64,000 nt of DNA from Scilla litardierei (Eukaryota > Streptophyta > Magnoliopsida > Asparagales > Asparagaceae). The position numbers and the translations under genes are program-made. The notes under the pieces were generated by a model, which made no database searches, was not told the origin of the DNA, and was given only the letters and a program-made list of their open reading frames with translations. Where the stretch lies: contig CM061139.1 of the NCBI GenBank assembly GCA_030789695.1, positions 104,082,037-104,146,036 on the forward strand, written 5' to 3'. Positions 1-11,500 of this stretch are shown in pieces (positions within the stretch are counted from its first letter, which is position 1; each line of letters starts with the position of its first letter).

Positions 1-1737
1 TCTAGAGGGGGATGAATAGAGTAATGGCAATAAATTGTGCAATTAAAAGTAAACTTGCAAATGCGAAATAATAAGTGCAAGAGGAATTAATCAACACAAT
101 CAATCCAAACGCAAACACAAGAATTACCCTGGTTCCCCAAACTTAGGTACGTCCAGCCACACCAATATCCACTAAAATTCTCGCATACAGAAGTGAATGC
201 AATCTCACACAGAGATACCTCATACAGAGGATTTGGATTCTCGCACAGAAAATTCCTTACTCTCACACAAAGAGACCTCATACAGAGGATTTAGGATTCC
301 CACACAGAGATATCCTTGCTTTCACACAGAAAGACTTATGCTCTCATACAGAGAGACTCAAACTCTCACACAGAGAGATCTCAACCAATCCTCACACAGA
401 AAGTTATACTCTCACACAGAGAGTAACTAGCTCTCACACAGAAAGCTAGGGTTTCAATTAAATAACAAAGTAAAACAAATACTCTTACCTATGCCTTGAG
501 AAGAACTTACTCATAAATGAATGCAAGGCATGGAAGAAGATCTCCAAGTGATGAGATTTGCTAGAATTGCACTTGGATGATTGCCCTTGAGCTTGACTTC
601 AATGTATGAAGAGGAATATGAGCTCTAAGAGGGAAATGAGAGAGTTTAAGAGTGGCTTAATTTAATCTCTAAGGATTTTCAATAGCATCAAGAAGTTCCA
701 ATGAACTCAGCCCTCTCATATATATAGGACCCTATAGGAACTCTCAAAACCCAAGAAAACAGCCAAAAACAAAAAGCTGCAACGGCTAGATTTTGGGCTG
801 AAACGTCACAGACAGTCGACTGAGGAACAAATGACAGTCGACTGTCCAACGGCTAGATAAATCCCAACGGCTATAATCTGAGCCTTGACAGTCGACTGAT
901 GAAGTCGATACAGTCGACTGTAAACAGGACAGGCGCTTGTTAAACCTTAAGCAGGCGATTGCTGCAGGAGATGGAATAAAACAGAGAGTTGCACTCTTAC
1001 TCCCAGTATGCATACAGGCGACTGTTAATCCTTCATCAGTCGACTGCTGCAAGAGATGGAAATAAACAGAGAGTTTCAAGTTTCGCACTTACGCCTTTCA
1101 GACAACTGTTAACCATTTCACAGTCGACTATAAATATACAGGCGACTGTAAATTGAACATCAGTCCATTGATGCGAAAAGCTCAAGTAGAGTCAATAAAA
1201 GGTTGACTTGAGCAGTGCACCACAGTCGACTGTAGAAGGCTCGACAGGTGACTGGAAATCACTCAGTCGAATGTAAAACCTTCATCAGGCGACTGTTAGA
1301 GAGCCAGAGATTCCAAATGAGTCTTTGGTCAAGATGAGCCTATTGGGTTCGATTCTATGATAATCCTAAAGTTTACTAAGACGGTTAAATGCATATCCAT
1401 GTATGAGTAGACCATCTATCAAGACATTGCATTAAACCTAGACTCAAAAAGAGAGAGCAATAAATGAAATATTACATAGATTACAATGCTTTCCTTAGAG
1501 TCTATGGCTTCACTCTTTATGCCATGATGCTCCCCGTCATCTCCAAGCTTTGGCACCCCTTGAGTCCAAGCTTTGGTCCTTCTCTACTTGATGTCCATTC
1601 TTGCACCAAGTGTTTAGTCTCCAAAAATGATATCCTTGAAAATTAACTAAGAGACTAAAACAAGAGAGTCATTAGCAACAATATAATGTTGTGATCATCA
1701 TCAAAATAACATTGGTATGAAACACCAATACTCAACA
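1..1737 (-). repeat. 3' LTR (left copy) of the gag-only element, truncated by window edge
   Basis: This matches 4903-6671 with scattered substitutions and a few indels. In sense orientation it begins TGTTGAG directly after a polypurine tract. It carries the same CAGTCGACTG palindromes (about 790-1300), a TATA-like run near 715-725 and the same mini-hairpin array (202-449) as the right copy. Confidence 0.92.
202..449 (-). repeat. Mini-hairpin array with ACACA/TGTGT loops, left LTR copy
   Basis: The + strand shows repeated units of the form stem-ACACA-stem. Examples are TACTCTC/GAGAGTA at 407-425 and ATCTC/GAGAT at 202-216. The last unit (427-449) has one C-A mismatch on the + strand that becomes a G-U pair in the - strand transcript, which is the element's sense strand. 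Confidence 0.7.
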
Positions 1738-1751
1738 TTCTCCCCCCTTTT
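1738..1751 (-). promoter_or_regulatory. Polypurine tract of the gag-only element
   Basis: In sense orientation this is a run of A and G ending just before TGTTGAG, the first bases of the 3' LTR. It is the expected primer site for plus-strand DNA synthesis. Confidence 0.85.
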
Positions 1752-2899
1752 GACGATGACACACATTATGTAAATCATAAAGAAACAAAGCACAATGCTA
1801 ATGAGCTCCTCCTACTTATATACACCAATAGTAAAATGAGATACACCATTGAAAATACTCAGTATACCAAATGAAATAATGAAAAACCATGGTGACATAT
1901 AATATGCATGGATTACATAAACCAATTGCAATATAAAATAACCATGCACACATGAATGGTTTATACAATCCCACATATCTCTCCCCATAGATATATCTCT
2001 CCCCAAATGCATATGTATGAAATACAAGAATTACATTTACATAATGCATATATCTCTCCCCCTTGACATCATCAAAAAGGTGGACATCAAAAGTATCTCC
2101 CCTTGTCATCTTAATCAAAGATGTGACAATAAGCAAGATATAAGGAGATGTATGATACCAAATTTATAAAATTTAGTGGGTATCAATCACTATCCCATGC
2201 TCCCCCTAGATCATAGAAAAGGTCAAACTTTTGACTTCTAGGATCTAATAGCAATTGTAAAGAAGGAGATAAACAATCTCTAACAATTGAGTAAATACCA
2301 ATTGTAGAAAAAGAATCTTGAAAGACATACCTCTTTACCAATTGAAAATATTAATTGGAGCCATGGGCCTAAAGTGTATCAAAGCAATAGATATGGAAAA
2401 ATCAAGCTTCAATGATACACAATGACATTGCCAAAACATAGTATAACATGAAACATGTTGGCAATATCAATGGGTTAAGATTAAGATCATAATAACCAAT
2501 TTATAAATAATGATCTTTATCCAGACCCAAAATGAGAGTTAAAATATGTTTTAAAGTAATTTTAAACATATAACATATTAACTCCCCATTGTCATACATA
2601 TGGATAAAAGAATGCATGCATGATAATGTCTTCCCCAAGGTTTCCATTTTCATGAAAAATACATTTGAAAATATTTTCAAAAACATGAAACACACATAAA
2701 CAATGGGTATGCTAAAAACATACATTTAAGCACAATACCATGCAATATGCATATGTGTGAGGAGCCTAAACATTAGGGAACCAAATCCAAGAGGAGTTTG
2801 ATTTCCTAATGTAATCTAATGAGGTGATCACATCCCTAACTAGAGAGTTGATGTAACTATCACTCTCTTGCACACTACACTTAGTGGGAATCTATAAAC
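1752..2899 (-). other. Non-coding 3' domain with several purine-tract motifs
   Basis: I see no coding sequence here. On the + strand there are repeated CTCCCC or CTCTCCCC motifs at about 1980, 2000, 2053, 2095, 2201, 2580 and 2632. These are GGGGAG-type purine tracts in element sense. Multiple polypurine tracts upstream of the 3' LTR are a known Sirevirus trait. The whole pol region that would precede this domain is absent. Confidence 0.6.
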
Positions 2900-4827
2900 T
2901 CAAGGATTTCCTAGGCAATGTTTTGCCTTTGCAAGAAGGGTGGATGTGGCATGCATATGTGTAGAAAAGAATTTCTTGGCATGCATAAAATGCGGATTTT
3001 GCTTCTTCACAAAAAATGAAGGATTTTCATTATTCCTCACCACCTTGTGATTTACATGCTTCTTGTTGGTGTTATTGTTATACAAGAGGGCATGGTGATT
3101 CTTCTTAGGTGCTTTTGCAATATTTCTTATATTTGCACCAAAAGAAGAATTAGAGATGGGTTTGGTAACCAACTTTGGAGTGTATCCCAAACCTCCTCTA
3201 TGGTTTGTCGGATGTTGTTTTTCAAGCAAACCGTGGAGTGAATCCCTAGAATAAACAAATCTTTTGGGCTTTTGGGATTCCTCTTCGCATTTCAACGTAA
3301 GTTGTTGAATGCAAATTTCTAAGCTAAGGTTTTGAGCTACTAATTTTTCATTGGTTAAGCTCAATTTCTTAACTTGAGAGAGAAGTGTGTCTCTCTCACT
3401 AGTATCACAAACATGCAAAGCATGTTGATTATTTACACTAGTAGATTCTAAAGCATGCACCCTACTCATAGAATTCTTAAATTTAGTTTTCAATTTATCA
3501 TATGAGTCGACGCACTTACTTGCCAAGTTGGAGGCCACATTGAAGCGGTATTCGAGCTCCTCGTATGATAGCTTTTCCTCTTCAACTTCCTCGTCACCTT
3601 CCTCCTTGCTAGAACTTGACGAAGACTCTTCCCCATTAGCCATGAAGAACATTTCTTCGTTGGAGTTGAGCCACGCCTCTACTTCTTCGTCGCTTGATTT
3701 AGAGGAGATTGATGAAGAATCATCAAAAGCCACAAAGCACATGTGAGCTTGCTCTGTGTCATCCTCTTCTTTATCACTTGATGTGTCCTCATCGGAGTCA
3801 TCAAATGTGCCGACAAGTCCCTTTTTTGGTTCTTGAATTTGGACTTACCTTTCCAATGCTTCTTCCTTTTCCCTGTGTAAGTCTCTTTGTCGGGCTTGGA
3901 AGGGCATTCGGTAGAAAGATGACCTTTTCCTCTACAATTGAAACAAATAGAATTGTTAGACTTGGAGGCGAACTCTGACAAAGATTTACCTTGCTTGCCC
4001 TTGAGGAATGCCTTGAATTGCTTGAATTGTTTGGCAAACTCGATGTAATCATCATCGCTAACATCATCTTCTCCATCATCTCCACTCGAAGCTTCCCGAT
4101 GGAATTTCTTTATCCATTCAATTGGCTCCTTCTCGGCATGAAATGCAACCCCCTTTTGCTTCTCCTGCTTCTCGGGCTTGGATGGTTGAATCTATTTTTT
4201 GTGTTGAAGCTTTACTTTATACGCCATGAGATTTCCAATGAACTCCTCAACGGTGTATTTGGATATGTCGTTAGACTCCAAAATACCGTTGGCCTTTGAC
4301 TCCCATTGAGATGTGAGCGAGTCAAGGATCTTCTCCACTCGATCCTCTTGGGAAATCACCTTCCCAAGTCCTTCCAAAGCGTTCAAGATTTCTGTGAACC
4401 TTGTGAACATCTCCGAGATGTTTTCACCTTCCTGCATCTTAAATAACTCATATTTAGATCTAAATACGCATTGTTTAGATTTCTTTATCTTCGAAGTCCC
4501 TTCACGAGAAATCTCCAATGTATTCCAAATTTCGTTGGCCGTTTTGCACATGGAGATGCGATTGAACTCATTTGAAGTGAGGGCACAATGGAATGCATTC
4601 ATAGCCCTCGCATTGAATTTGATCGAGTCCTTCTCCGCTTTTGTCCTTGAAGTCGCGGGTGTAGTAGGCTTCTTAAATGGCGACTCTGTGATGTCCCAAC
4701 GGTCTTGACCCTCCAAGTAGATCATCATCTTGATCTTTTAACTTGGGTAGTTGGTTCCGTTGAAGAGCGGGGGTCGAACGGTTGATAGACATTCTTCATA
4801 AGACATTGATGAAGTGTTGTATACCAT
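2900..4827 (-). pseudogene. Broken Sirevirus gag (capsid/nucleocapsid polyprotein)
   Basis: The first ATG is at 4827, 23 bases after the primer-binding site. An in-frame TAA follows about 33 codons later, where related gag proteins have a Trp. The UBN2 (copia gag) domain is open at 4192-4728 and includes the motif RISMCKTANEIWNTLE. A CCHC zinc knuckle, CFNCRGKGHLSTEC, lies at 3904-3945 in another frame. The C-terminal part (2900-3742) is open for 280 codons, with an acidic serine-rich stretch and a Leu-rich coiled-coil segment. At least two frameshifts separate the pieces. Gag would form the virus-like particle. No protease frame follows, so this is the only coding information in the element. 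The family call rests on UBN2 plus knuckle order, the long gag and the palindromic LTRs. Confidence 0.85.
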
Positions 4828-4849
4828 CGTTGTTATATGCTTCAACCTC

Positions 4850-4861
4850 GCTCTGATACCA
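4850..4861 (-). promoter_or_regulatory. Primer-binding site, initiator Met-tRNA type
   Basis: In sense orientation this reads TGGTATCAGAGC, complementary to the 3' end of plant initiator tRNA-Met. It starts 2 bases after the end of the 5' LTR, which fixes the LTR boundary and the element's orientation. Confidence 0.88.
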
Positions 4862-5099
4862 ATTGTAAGGACTGTCTACCTTGCAATACTAACAACAAGC
4901 ACTCTATAGGGGGTGAATAGAGTAATGGCAATAAATTGTGCAATTAAAATTAAACTTGCAAATGAATAATAAGTGCAAGAGGAATTAATCAACACAATCA
5001 ATCCAAACGCAAACACAAGAATTGCCCTGGTTCCCCAAACTTGGGTACGTCCAGCCACACCAATATCCACTAAAATTCTCGCATACAGAAGTGAATGCA

Positions 5100-5347
5100 A
5101 TCTCACACAGAGATACCTCATACAGAGGATTTGGATTCTCGCACAGAAAAATCCTTACTCTCACACAAAGAGACCTCACACAGAGGATTTAGGATTCCCA
5201 CACAGAGATATCCTTGCTTTCACACAGAAAGACTTATGCTCTCATACAGAGAGACTCAAACTCTCACACAGAGAGATCTCAACCAATCCTCACACAGAAA
5301 GTTATACTCTCACACAGAGAGTAACTAGCTCTCACACAGAAAGCTAG
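5100..5347 (-). repeat. Mini-hairpin array with TGTGT loops in the RNA leader region
   Basis: About ten short hairpins lie in tandem, with loop ACACA (sometimes ATACA) on the + strand. Clear ones are ATCTC/GAGAT (5100-5114), CTTTC/GAAAG (5217-5231), TACTCTC/GAGAGTA (5305-5323) and CTAGCTCTC/GAAAGCTAG (5325-5347). Stems vary while the loop stays the same. Mismatches on the + strand become G-U pairs on the - strand, which is the transcribed one. The array lies 230-480 nt before the LTR's sense 3' end, downstream of the TATA-like run. Confidence 0.72.
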
Positions 5348-5613
5348 GGTTTCAATTAAATAACAAAGTAAAACAAATACTCTTACCTATGCCTTAAGAA
5401 GAACTTACTCATAAATGAATGCAAGGCATGGAAGAAGATCTCCAAGTGATGAGATTTGCTAGAATTGCACTTGGATGATTGCCCTTGAGCTTGACTTCAA
5501 TGTATGAAGAGGAATATGAGCTCTAAGAGGGAAATGAGAGAGTTTGAGAGTGGCTTAATTTAATCTATAAGTATTTTCAATAGCATCAAGAAGTTCCAAT
5601 GAACTCAGCCCTC

Positions 5614-5624
5614 TTATATATATA
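5614..5624 (-). promoter_or_regulatory. TATA-like box of the gag-only element LTR
   Basis: An alternating TA run of about 11 bases lies between the palindrome-rich U3 zone and the hairpin array. It is the only TATA-like sequence at a plausible promoter position in this LTR. The role is inferred from position. Confidence 0.45.
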
Positions 5625-5710
5625 GGACCCTATAGGAACTCTCAAAACCCAAGAAAACAGCCAAAAACAAAAAGCTGCAACGACTAGATTTTGGGCTGAA
5701 ACGTCACAGA

Positions 5711-6212
5711 CAGTCGACTGACGAACAAATGACAGTCGACTGTCCAACGGCTAGATAAATCCCAACGGCTATAATCTGAGCCTCGACATTCGACTGATGA
5801 AGTCGATACAGTCGACTGTAAATAGGACAGGCGCTTGTTAAACCTTAAGCAGGCGATTGCTGCAGGAGATGGAATAAAACAGAGAGTTGCACTCTTACTC
5901 CCAGTATGCATATAGGCGACTGATGAACAAATGACAGTCGACTGTAAAATAGACAGTCGACTGTTAATCTTTCATCAGTCGATTACTGCAAGAGATGGAA
6001 ATAAACAGAGAGTTTCAAGTTTCGCACTTGTGCCTTTCAGACGACTGTTGACTATTTCACATGCGACTATGAATATACAGGCGACTGTAAATTGAACATC
6101 AGTCGACTGATGCGAAAAGCTCAAGTAGATTCAATAAAAGGTTGACTTGAGCAGTGCACCACAGTCGACTGTAGAAGGCTCGACAGGCGACTGGAAATCA
6201 CCCAGTCGACTG
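5711..6212. repeat. U3 palindrome cluster, CAGTCGACTG
   Basis: The perfect 10-bp palindrome CAGTCGACTG occurs at 5711, 5733, 5809, 5935, 5954, 6162 and 6203. One-base variants such as CAGGCGACTG lie between them. The equivalent cluster in the left LTR spans about 811-1290. Repeated palindromes in U3 are a known Sirevirus feature, although the sequence differs between families. Confidence 0.8.
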
Positions 6213-6671
6213 TAAAAACCTTCATCGGGCGATTGTTGGAGAGCCAGAGACTCCAAATGAGTCTTTGGACAAGATGAGCCTATTGGGTTGGATTCTATGA
6301 TAATCCTAAGGCATGGTTAAATGCATATGCATGTATGAGTAGACCATCTATCAAGGCATTACATTAAATCTAGACTCAAAAAGAGAGAAAGCAATAAATG
6401 AAATATTACATGGATTACAATGCTTTCCTTAGAGTCTATGGCTTCAATCTTGATGCCATGATGCTCCTCGTCATCTCCAAGCTTTGGCACCCCTTGAGTC
6501 CACGCTTTGGCCCTTCTCCACTTGATGTCCATCATTGCACCAAGTGTTTAGTCTCCAAAAATGATATCCTTGAAAAGTAACTAAGAGACTAAAACAAGAG
6601 AGTCATTAGCAACAACATAATGTTGTGATCATCATCAAAATAACATTGGTATGAAACACTAATACACAACA

Positions 6672-8537
6672 AAATCTACACCCAACAAGAGAAGGTGAGA
6701 AAGATTATAATGGGAATGACCTCCAAATGGGAAAGAAGAGCAATCGCCATTGAGGAGGTCAACGACATGAAGAACTACACCGTTGTAAATCTCATCGGTA
6801 CTCTCATGTCTTACGAAGTAAGACGGGAGAACCGATTGAAGATACGAGCGATGATGAACCCAACGGAGACCAAGAAGAAAGTATTAGCATTCAAGTCTAA
6901 TTCTTCATTCTCCGATAGTGAAGAATCAGAGAACGAGATGGACTTGGAAGAAATGACTCAAATGGCAAAGAAGTTCCAACGCTTCTTTCGCAAAGGTAAA
7001 TTTCCCTCCAAGAATAAATTTGATTCCACTAACAACACTTCATTTATTTGTTTTAAGTGTAACAAGCCAGGGCAAATCAAAAAGGATTGACCAATGCTCC
7101 GAAACAAAGAGAAGTGGAAATCTCCAAAGTACCACAAGTCCGACAAATACAAGAAAGATAAGAAGAAAGGACTTGTCGGTACGTTTGATGATTCAAGCGG
7201 AGATTCCTCAATCGAATCCAAGGATGAGAAGGGTGAAAGTGCCCATATGTGTTTCCATGGCCCGGGAAGATCCACTCTCTGATGAGAGTGATAGCGACAT
7301 CGATGAACCCGAGGTAACAATGGATGAACTTCGTATTGCTAACTAAGAACTAGTTTCTAAGTATCAATCTCTAATGCTTAGATATACTAGTTTAAAGAAA
7401 TTATATGTTAGCAAATCATCCATACCATGCATTATCAACAATGACACCATTGTTGATACACTTTCACTTGAGAAAGCCACTTTGGTTTTCTCAAAATGAC
7501 ATATTGAGAAATGAGGTGAATTTCCTCAAATCTCAACTAGATCAAACGTATCCTAAGGATAGTATTGATCTAGCTTCACAAAACACACAATTGGGTATAG
7601 AGAATGATTCTCTTAAAACACAAGTGCACGAGCTCAAAACACGGGTGTCCATCTTGGATACCAATATTTCTTCTCTTAAGGAGAAATATGAGCTCATGTC
7701 CACCCGAGTTATGAGATTTAACAAAGGGAATGGACAATTGGATGCATTGTTCGCAAACCAATTTCCGGCCACACATCGTGTTGGATTTGGTTTTGTGGAA
7801 GCAAATGCATTCAATGCTCGCACCTCCTATAGTGGAGTTATTATAGATTTTGTGAGGCCACCCTCTGGTACATCCACAAGTGGTGTCAAAAATATTATTT
7901 GTAGCAAACCTACCAAGAAAGCCACCACTTCACAATCTCTTCCTTTTGGCAAGAAACCCATTAATGGTGGAAAACAAAAGAGAGGTCATGCTTATATGTA
8001 CACCAACCTTCATCCAAGTAGGAAATCTCCTACTTCACAAGTGGACATTCATGACACTTTTTATGCTCCACACCCACGGACACGTGCAAACCCACACATG
8101 AGAAATACTCAGGCACGTGACCCTACACGCTCATATGCTCATACGCATCATTCTTCCATGTATGCACATCCACCTCATGTTATGCATGCCCTTATGTTTC
8201 ATATAACATGCATGTACCTAAGTTTGCATACAATCCATATTTGTCCATTGCTTATCCACCTTCATGTTCTTATGCTAGAATGCATGTTCCTGGGAAGCAC
8301 GCACCTCATAGAAATCAATCAATTGTGCATGCAACTAGGAAAAGGACATCCAAAACATACACAATTTGGGGTCTTAAGAGCACTAGCATAAATGATAGAA
8401 ATGCTTATGTTGATTCCTATTTTAAGGATGTAATAAATAGTGGTAATTATGTTGGAAAGCGGAATTCCACTTGGACTTGGCTTCCAAAGGGCTAATCCCA
8501 TTGGATCCAACAAAAATTGGGTATTATGAGCTTATGA
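6672..8537 (+). pseudogene. C-terminal remainder of Sirevirus gag
   Basis: Reading starts in mid-domain at 6672 with the end of UBN2, including KIIMGMTSKWERR and YTVVNLIGTLMSYEV. The zinc knuckle at 7049-7090 is damaged. It begins CFKCNKPGQIKKD, but the His is Gln and the last Cys codon is a TGA stop at 7088-7090. Downstream frames are a Ser/Glu-rich stretch, then a coiled-coil part (about 7480-7720) and a His/Tyr-rich tail to about 8390, joined by frameshifts. The break at 6672 matches the edge of the gag-only element, so that insertion split this gene. Confidence 0.8.
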
Positions 8538-11500
8538 TATACTATGTAGGTACCCAAGAAAAAGAAAGAGAGCAATAAAAGTTGTATTGGCTCTAAAAGG
8601 AAAGGATGGATACTCGATAGTGGTTGCTCCAAACACATGACGGGAGATCCCTTATTACTCTCCGAAGTGATTAGCATCAAGGATGGTGCAACGGTCACTT
8701 TTGGAGGTAATCAAATGTGAACCATCATTGGAGTATGTAAAGTCGGTAATTCTTCCAAACCACTGATTACAAATGTTTATTTAGTTAGTGGTTAATGTCA
8801 TAACCTTATCTCCATTAGTCAACTTTGTGACAAGGGTTACAAGGTTAACTTTGGAGAGGATATGTGTAAAATTGTAGATTTTGATTCACATGTTTTATTT
8901 ACCGGTATTAGGCGTAAAAATATTTATTATTTGAGCTTGCCTAAAACCATAGAACATTGTTTAGTTGCTAGTACAAATGAACAACTATTATGGCATCGCC
9001 GTTTTGGTTATGTTCATTTTAAGCACTTATATAAGTTAGCTAAGCATGATCTAGTAAAAGGTTTTCCGAAAATTGCTTTTAATAAGAAATTTTTTTGTGA
9101 TTCATGTTAAAGAGGTAAACTTAGTAAATCATCTTTCAAACGTAAATAAGGCATAACTTCTAAGATGCCCCTAGAATTACTTCATCTAGATTTATTTGGG
9201 CCAACTAGAACCGCTCTTTAGGTAATGCTCACTATGAATTAGTTGTTGTTGACGACTTCTCTAGATTTACTTGTGTTTCATTTTTAACCAATAAGAATGA
9301 AGATTTTGAAGAGTTTACCATATTTCCAAAGAAGATTCAAAATTTCTTAAGATCCATCATTATCACTATTCGTAGTGATCATGGAGGAGAATTTGAGAAT
9401 GAGTCTTTCACAAAGTTTTGTGATGACAATGGGATTACTCACAATTTTTCTTTTCCTCGCGAACCACCATAAAATAGTGTTGTAGACAGAAAGAATAGGA
9501 CACTAATTGAGTGTGTCTGTACCATGCTCCATGATAGTCATCTTGGACTACAATTTTGGGCAGAGGCAGTGCATACGGCATGTTATGTGCATAATAGGAT
9601 CCTAGTGAGACTCCGAACGAACAAAACTTGTTTTGAGTTATTTTATAACAAAAAGTCACATGTTAAATATTTTCGTGTTTTTGGTTCAAAATGTTTTATC
9701 AAGAACATTTTTGGTAACTTAGATAAATTTGAGCCAAGATCCGATGAAGAAATTTTTGTTGGATAGTCCACTCGTAGCAAAGCCTATCGGATATACAACA
9801 AAACCTCTTCAACGATCAAGGAATCAGTACACGTATCATTTTATGAAGATTTTGATTTTCCTCATGTTGTTGATGATAGTGTAGATGTTTTATGTGATTC
9901 CCTTAGTAATGTTAAAATCAATGATTCTATTATTGAGACTAACAATACTAATGAAATTGGTGAAGATGTTAACTTAGATAAATTTGAGCCAAGATCCGAT
10001 GAAGAAATTTTTGTTGGATATTCCACTCGTAGCAAAGCCTACCGGATATACAACAAAACCTCTTCAACGATCAAGGAATCACTACACGTATCATTTTATG
10101 AAGATTTTGATTTTCCTCATGTTGTTGATGATAGTATAGATGTTTTATGTGATTCCCTTAGTAATGTTAAAATCAATGATTCTATTATTGAGACTAACAA
10201 TACTAATGAAATTGTTGAAGATGTTCCAAGTGATGCAGAAATTTCCAAAGCTTACCCAACCGTTCGTAATCACCCACATGACCAAATTATTAGAGATATT
10301 GGTATGGGTGTTTGAACGAGATCAAGAATTGATGAATTCTCTCACTGCGCATTTGTCTCTACCATTGAGCCAAAGAACATCCAAGAAGCGTGTGAAGATA
10401 GCTCTTGGATAGTTGCAATGGAAGAAGAGCTCGTGCAATTTGAGAGAAATGAAGTTTAGGAGCTCGTTCCTCTTCCAAGTGGTCACCAAGTGATTGGGAC
10501 CAAGTGGATTTTCAAGAACAAAACCAATGAGAACGAGGTCATCACAAGGAATAAAGCAAGGTTAGTAGCTCAAGGCTATCGGGAAGAAGAATGTATTGAG
10601 TTCGAAGAATCTTTTGCCCCGTAGCTAAATTAGAAGCTATTAGATTGCTTTTATCTTTTGCATCCCATAAAAATTGTAAGTTATTTCAAATTGATGTTAA
10701 AAGTGCATATTTAAATGGTATTGTTAATGAAGAAGTTTATGTTTCTCAACCACCCGGTTTTATACATGAAAAATTTTCAAACCATGTTTTCAAACTTTAG
10801 AAAGCGTTATATGGGTTGAGACAAGCTTCTAGAGCTTGGTATGATCGACTCAAAACCTTTCTTTTGGATTTATGTTTTAAAATGGGTGAAGTTGATTCAA
10901 CTCTTTTCATTAAAGATTATGAAAATGACATCCTTTTAGTTCAATTTTATGTAGACGATATTATATTTGGTTCTACTAACTTTAATCGTTGCCAAGAATT
11001 TTCTAAGTCAATGAAGGATGAATTCGAAATGAGCCATATGGGAGAGCTCAACTACTTCCTTGGACTACAAATTTGGAAATGAAGGATGTGACTTTCATTC
11101 ATCAAACAAAGTACACCTGGGAGCTTATCAAGCGATTCAGGATGTAATCGTCTTCAAGCAAAAGGACTCCCATGAGTACGACAACCCGTCTACCCAAGGA
11201 TGAGAACGGGAAAGATGTAGACGTTCGTCTATATCGAGGTATGATCGGTAGCTTACTTTACTTAACCGCTAGTAGGCCCGATATTATGTTTTCCGTATGT
11301 CTTTATGCTAGATATCAAGCTAGACTCAAAGAGTCACACATGATTACGGTTAAACGAATTTTTCGTTAACTCAATCATCCACTAGATTATGTGTTACTTT
11401 ACCCTAAGTCTAGCACATATGAGTTAATCTCATTTAGTGATGCCGACTTTACCGGATGCAAATCTGATAGGAAGAGTACTAGTGGCACTTGCCATTTTCT

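Larger units (their letters stand above)
1..6671 (-). mobile_element. gag-only Sirevirus-type LTR retrotransposon (TR-GAG-like), left end outside window
   Basis: Two direct repeats of about 1.8 kb (1-1737 and 4864-6671) flank an internal region of about 3.1 kb. On the - strand the order is 5' LTR (right), primer-binding site, broken gag, non-coding stretch with purine tracts, polypurine tract, 3' LTR (left). No protease, integrase, reverse transcriptase or RNase H is visible. It therefore looks non-autonomous and would need a partner's enzymes. The leftmost ~39 bp of the left LTR lie outside the window, judged by alignment with the right LTR. The element sits inside the gag of the + strand Sirevirus, whose reading frame resumes at 6672. 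The target duplication cannot be checked because the left flank is missing. Confidence 0.88.
4864..6671 (-). repeat. 5' LTR (right copy) of the gag-only element
   Basis: This is an 1808-bp repeat of 1-1737. In sense orientation it runs from TGTTG at 6671 to CTTACA at 4864, so it has TG/CA ends. It contains, in sense order, the U3 palindrome zone (about 6240-5700), a TATA-like run (5614-5624) and the mini-hairpin array (5347-5100). Confidence 0.93.

Noticed and set aside
190..450. Tandem TCACACAGA words resembling a CRISPR or satellite array
   Set aside because: Unit length and spacing are irregular, the sequence is inside a plant LTR, and the units are better explained as short hairpins.
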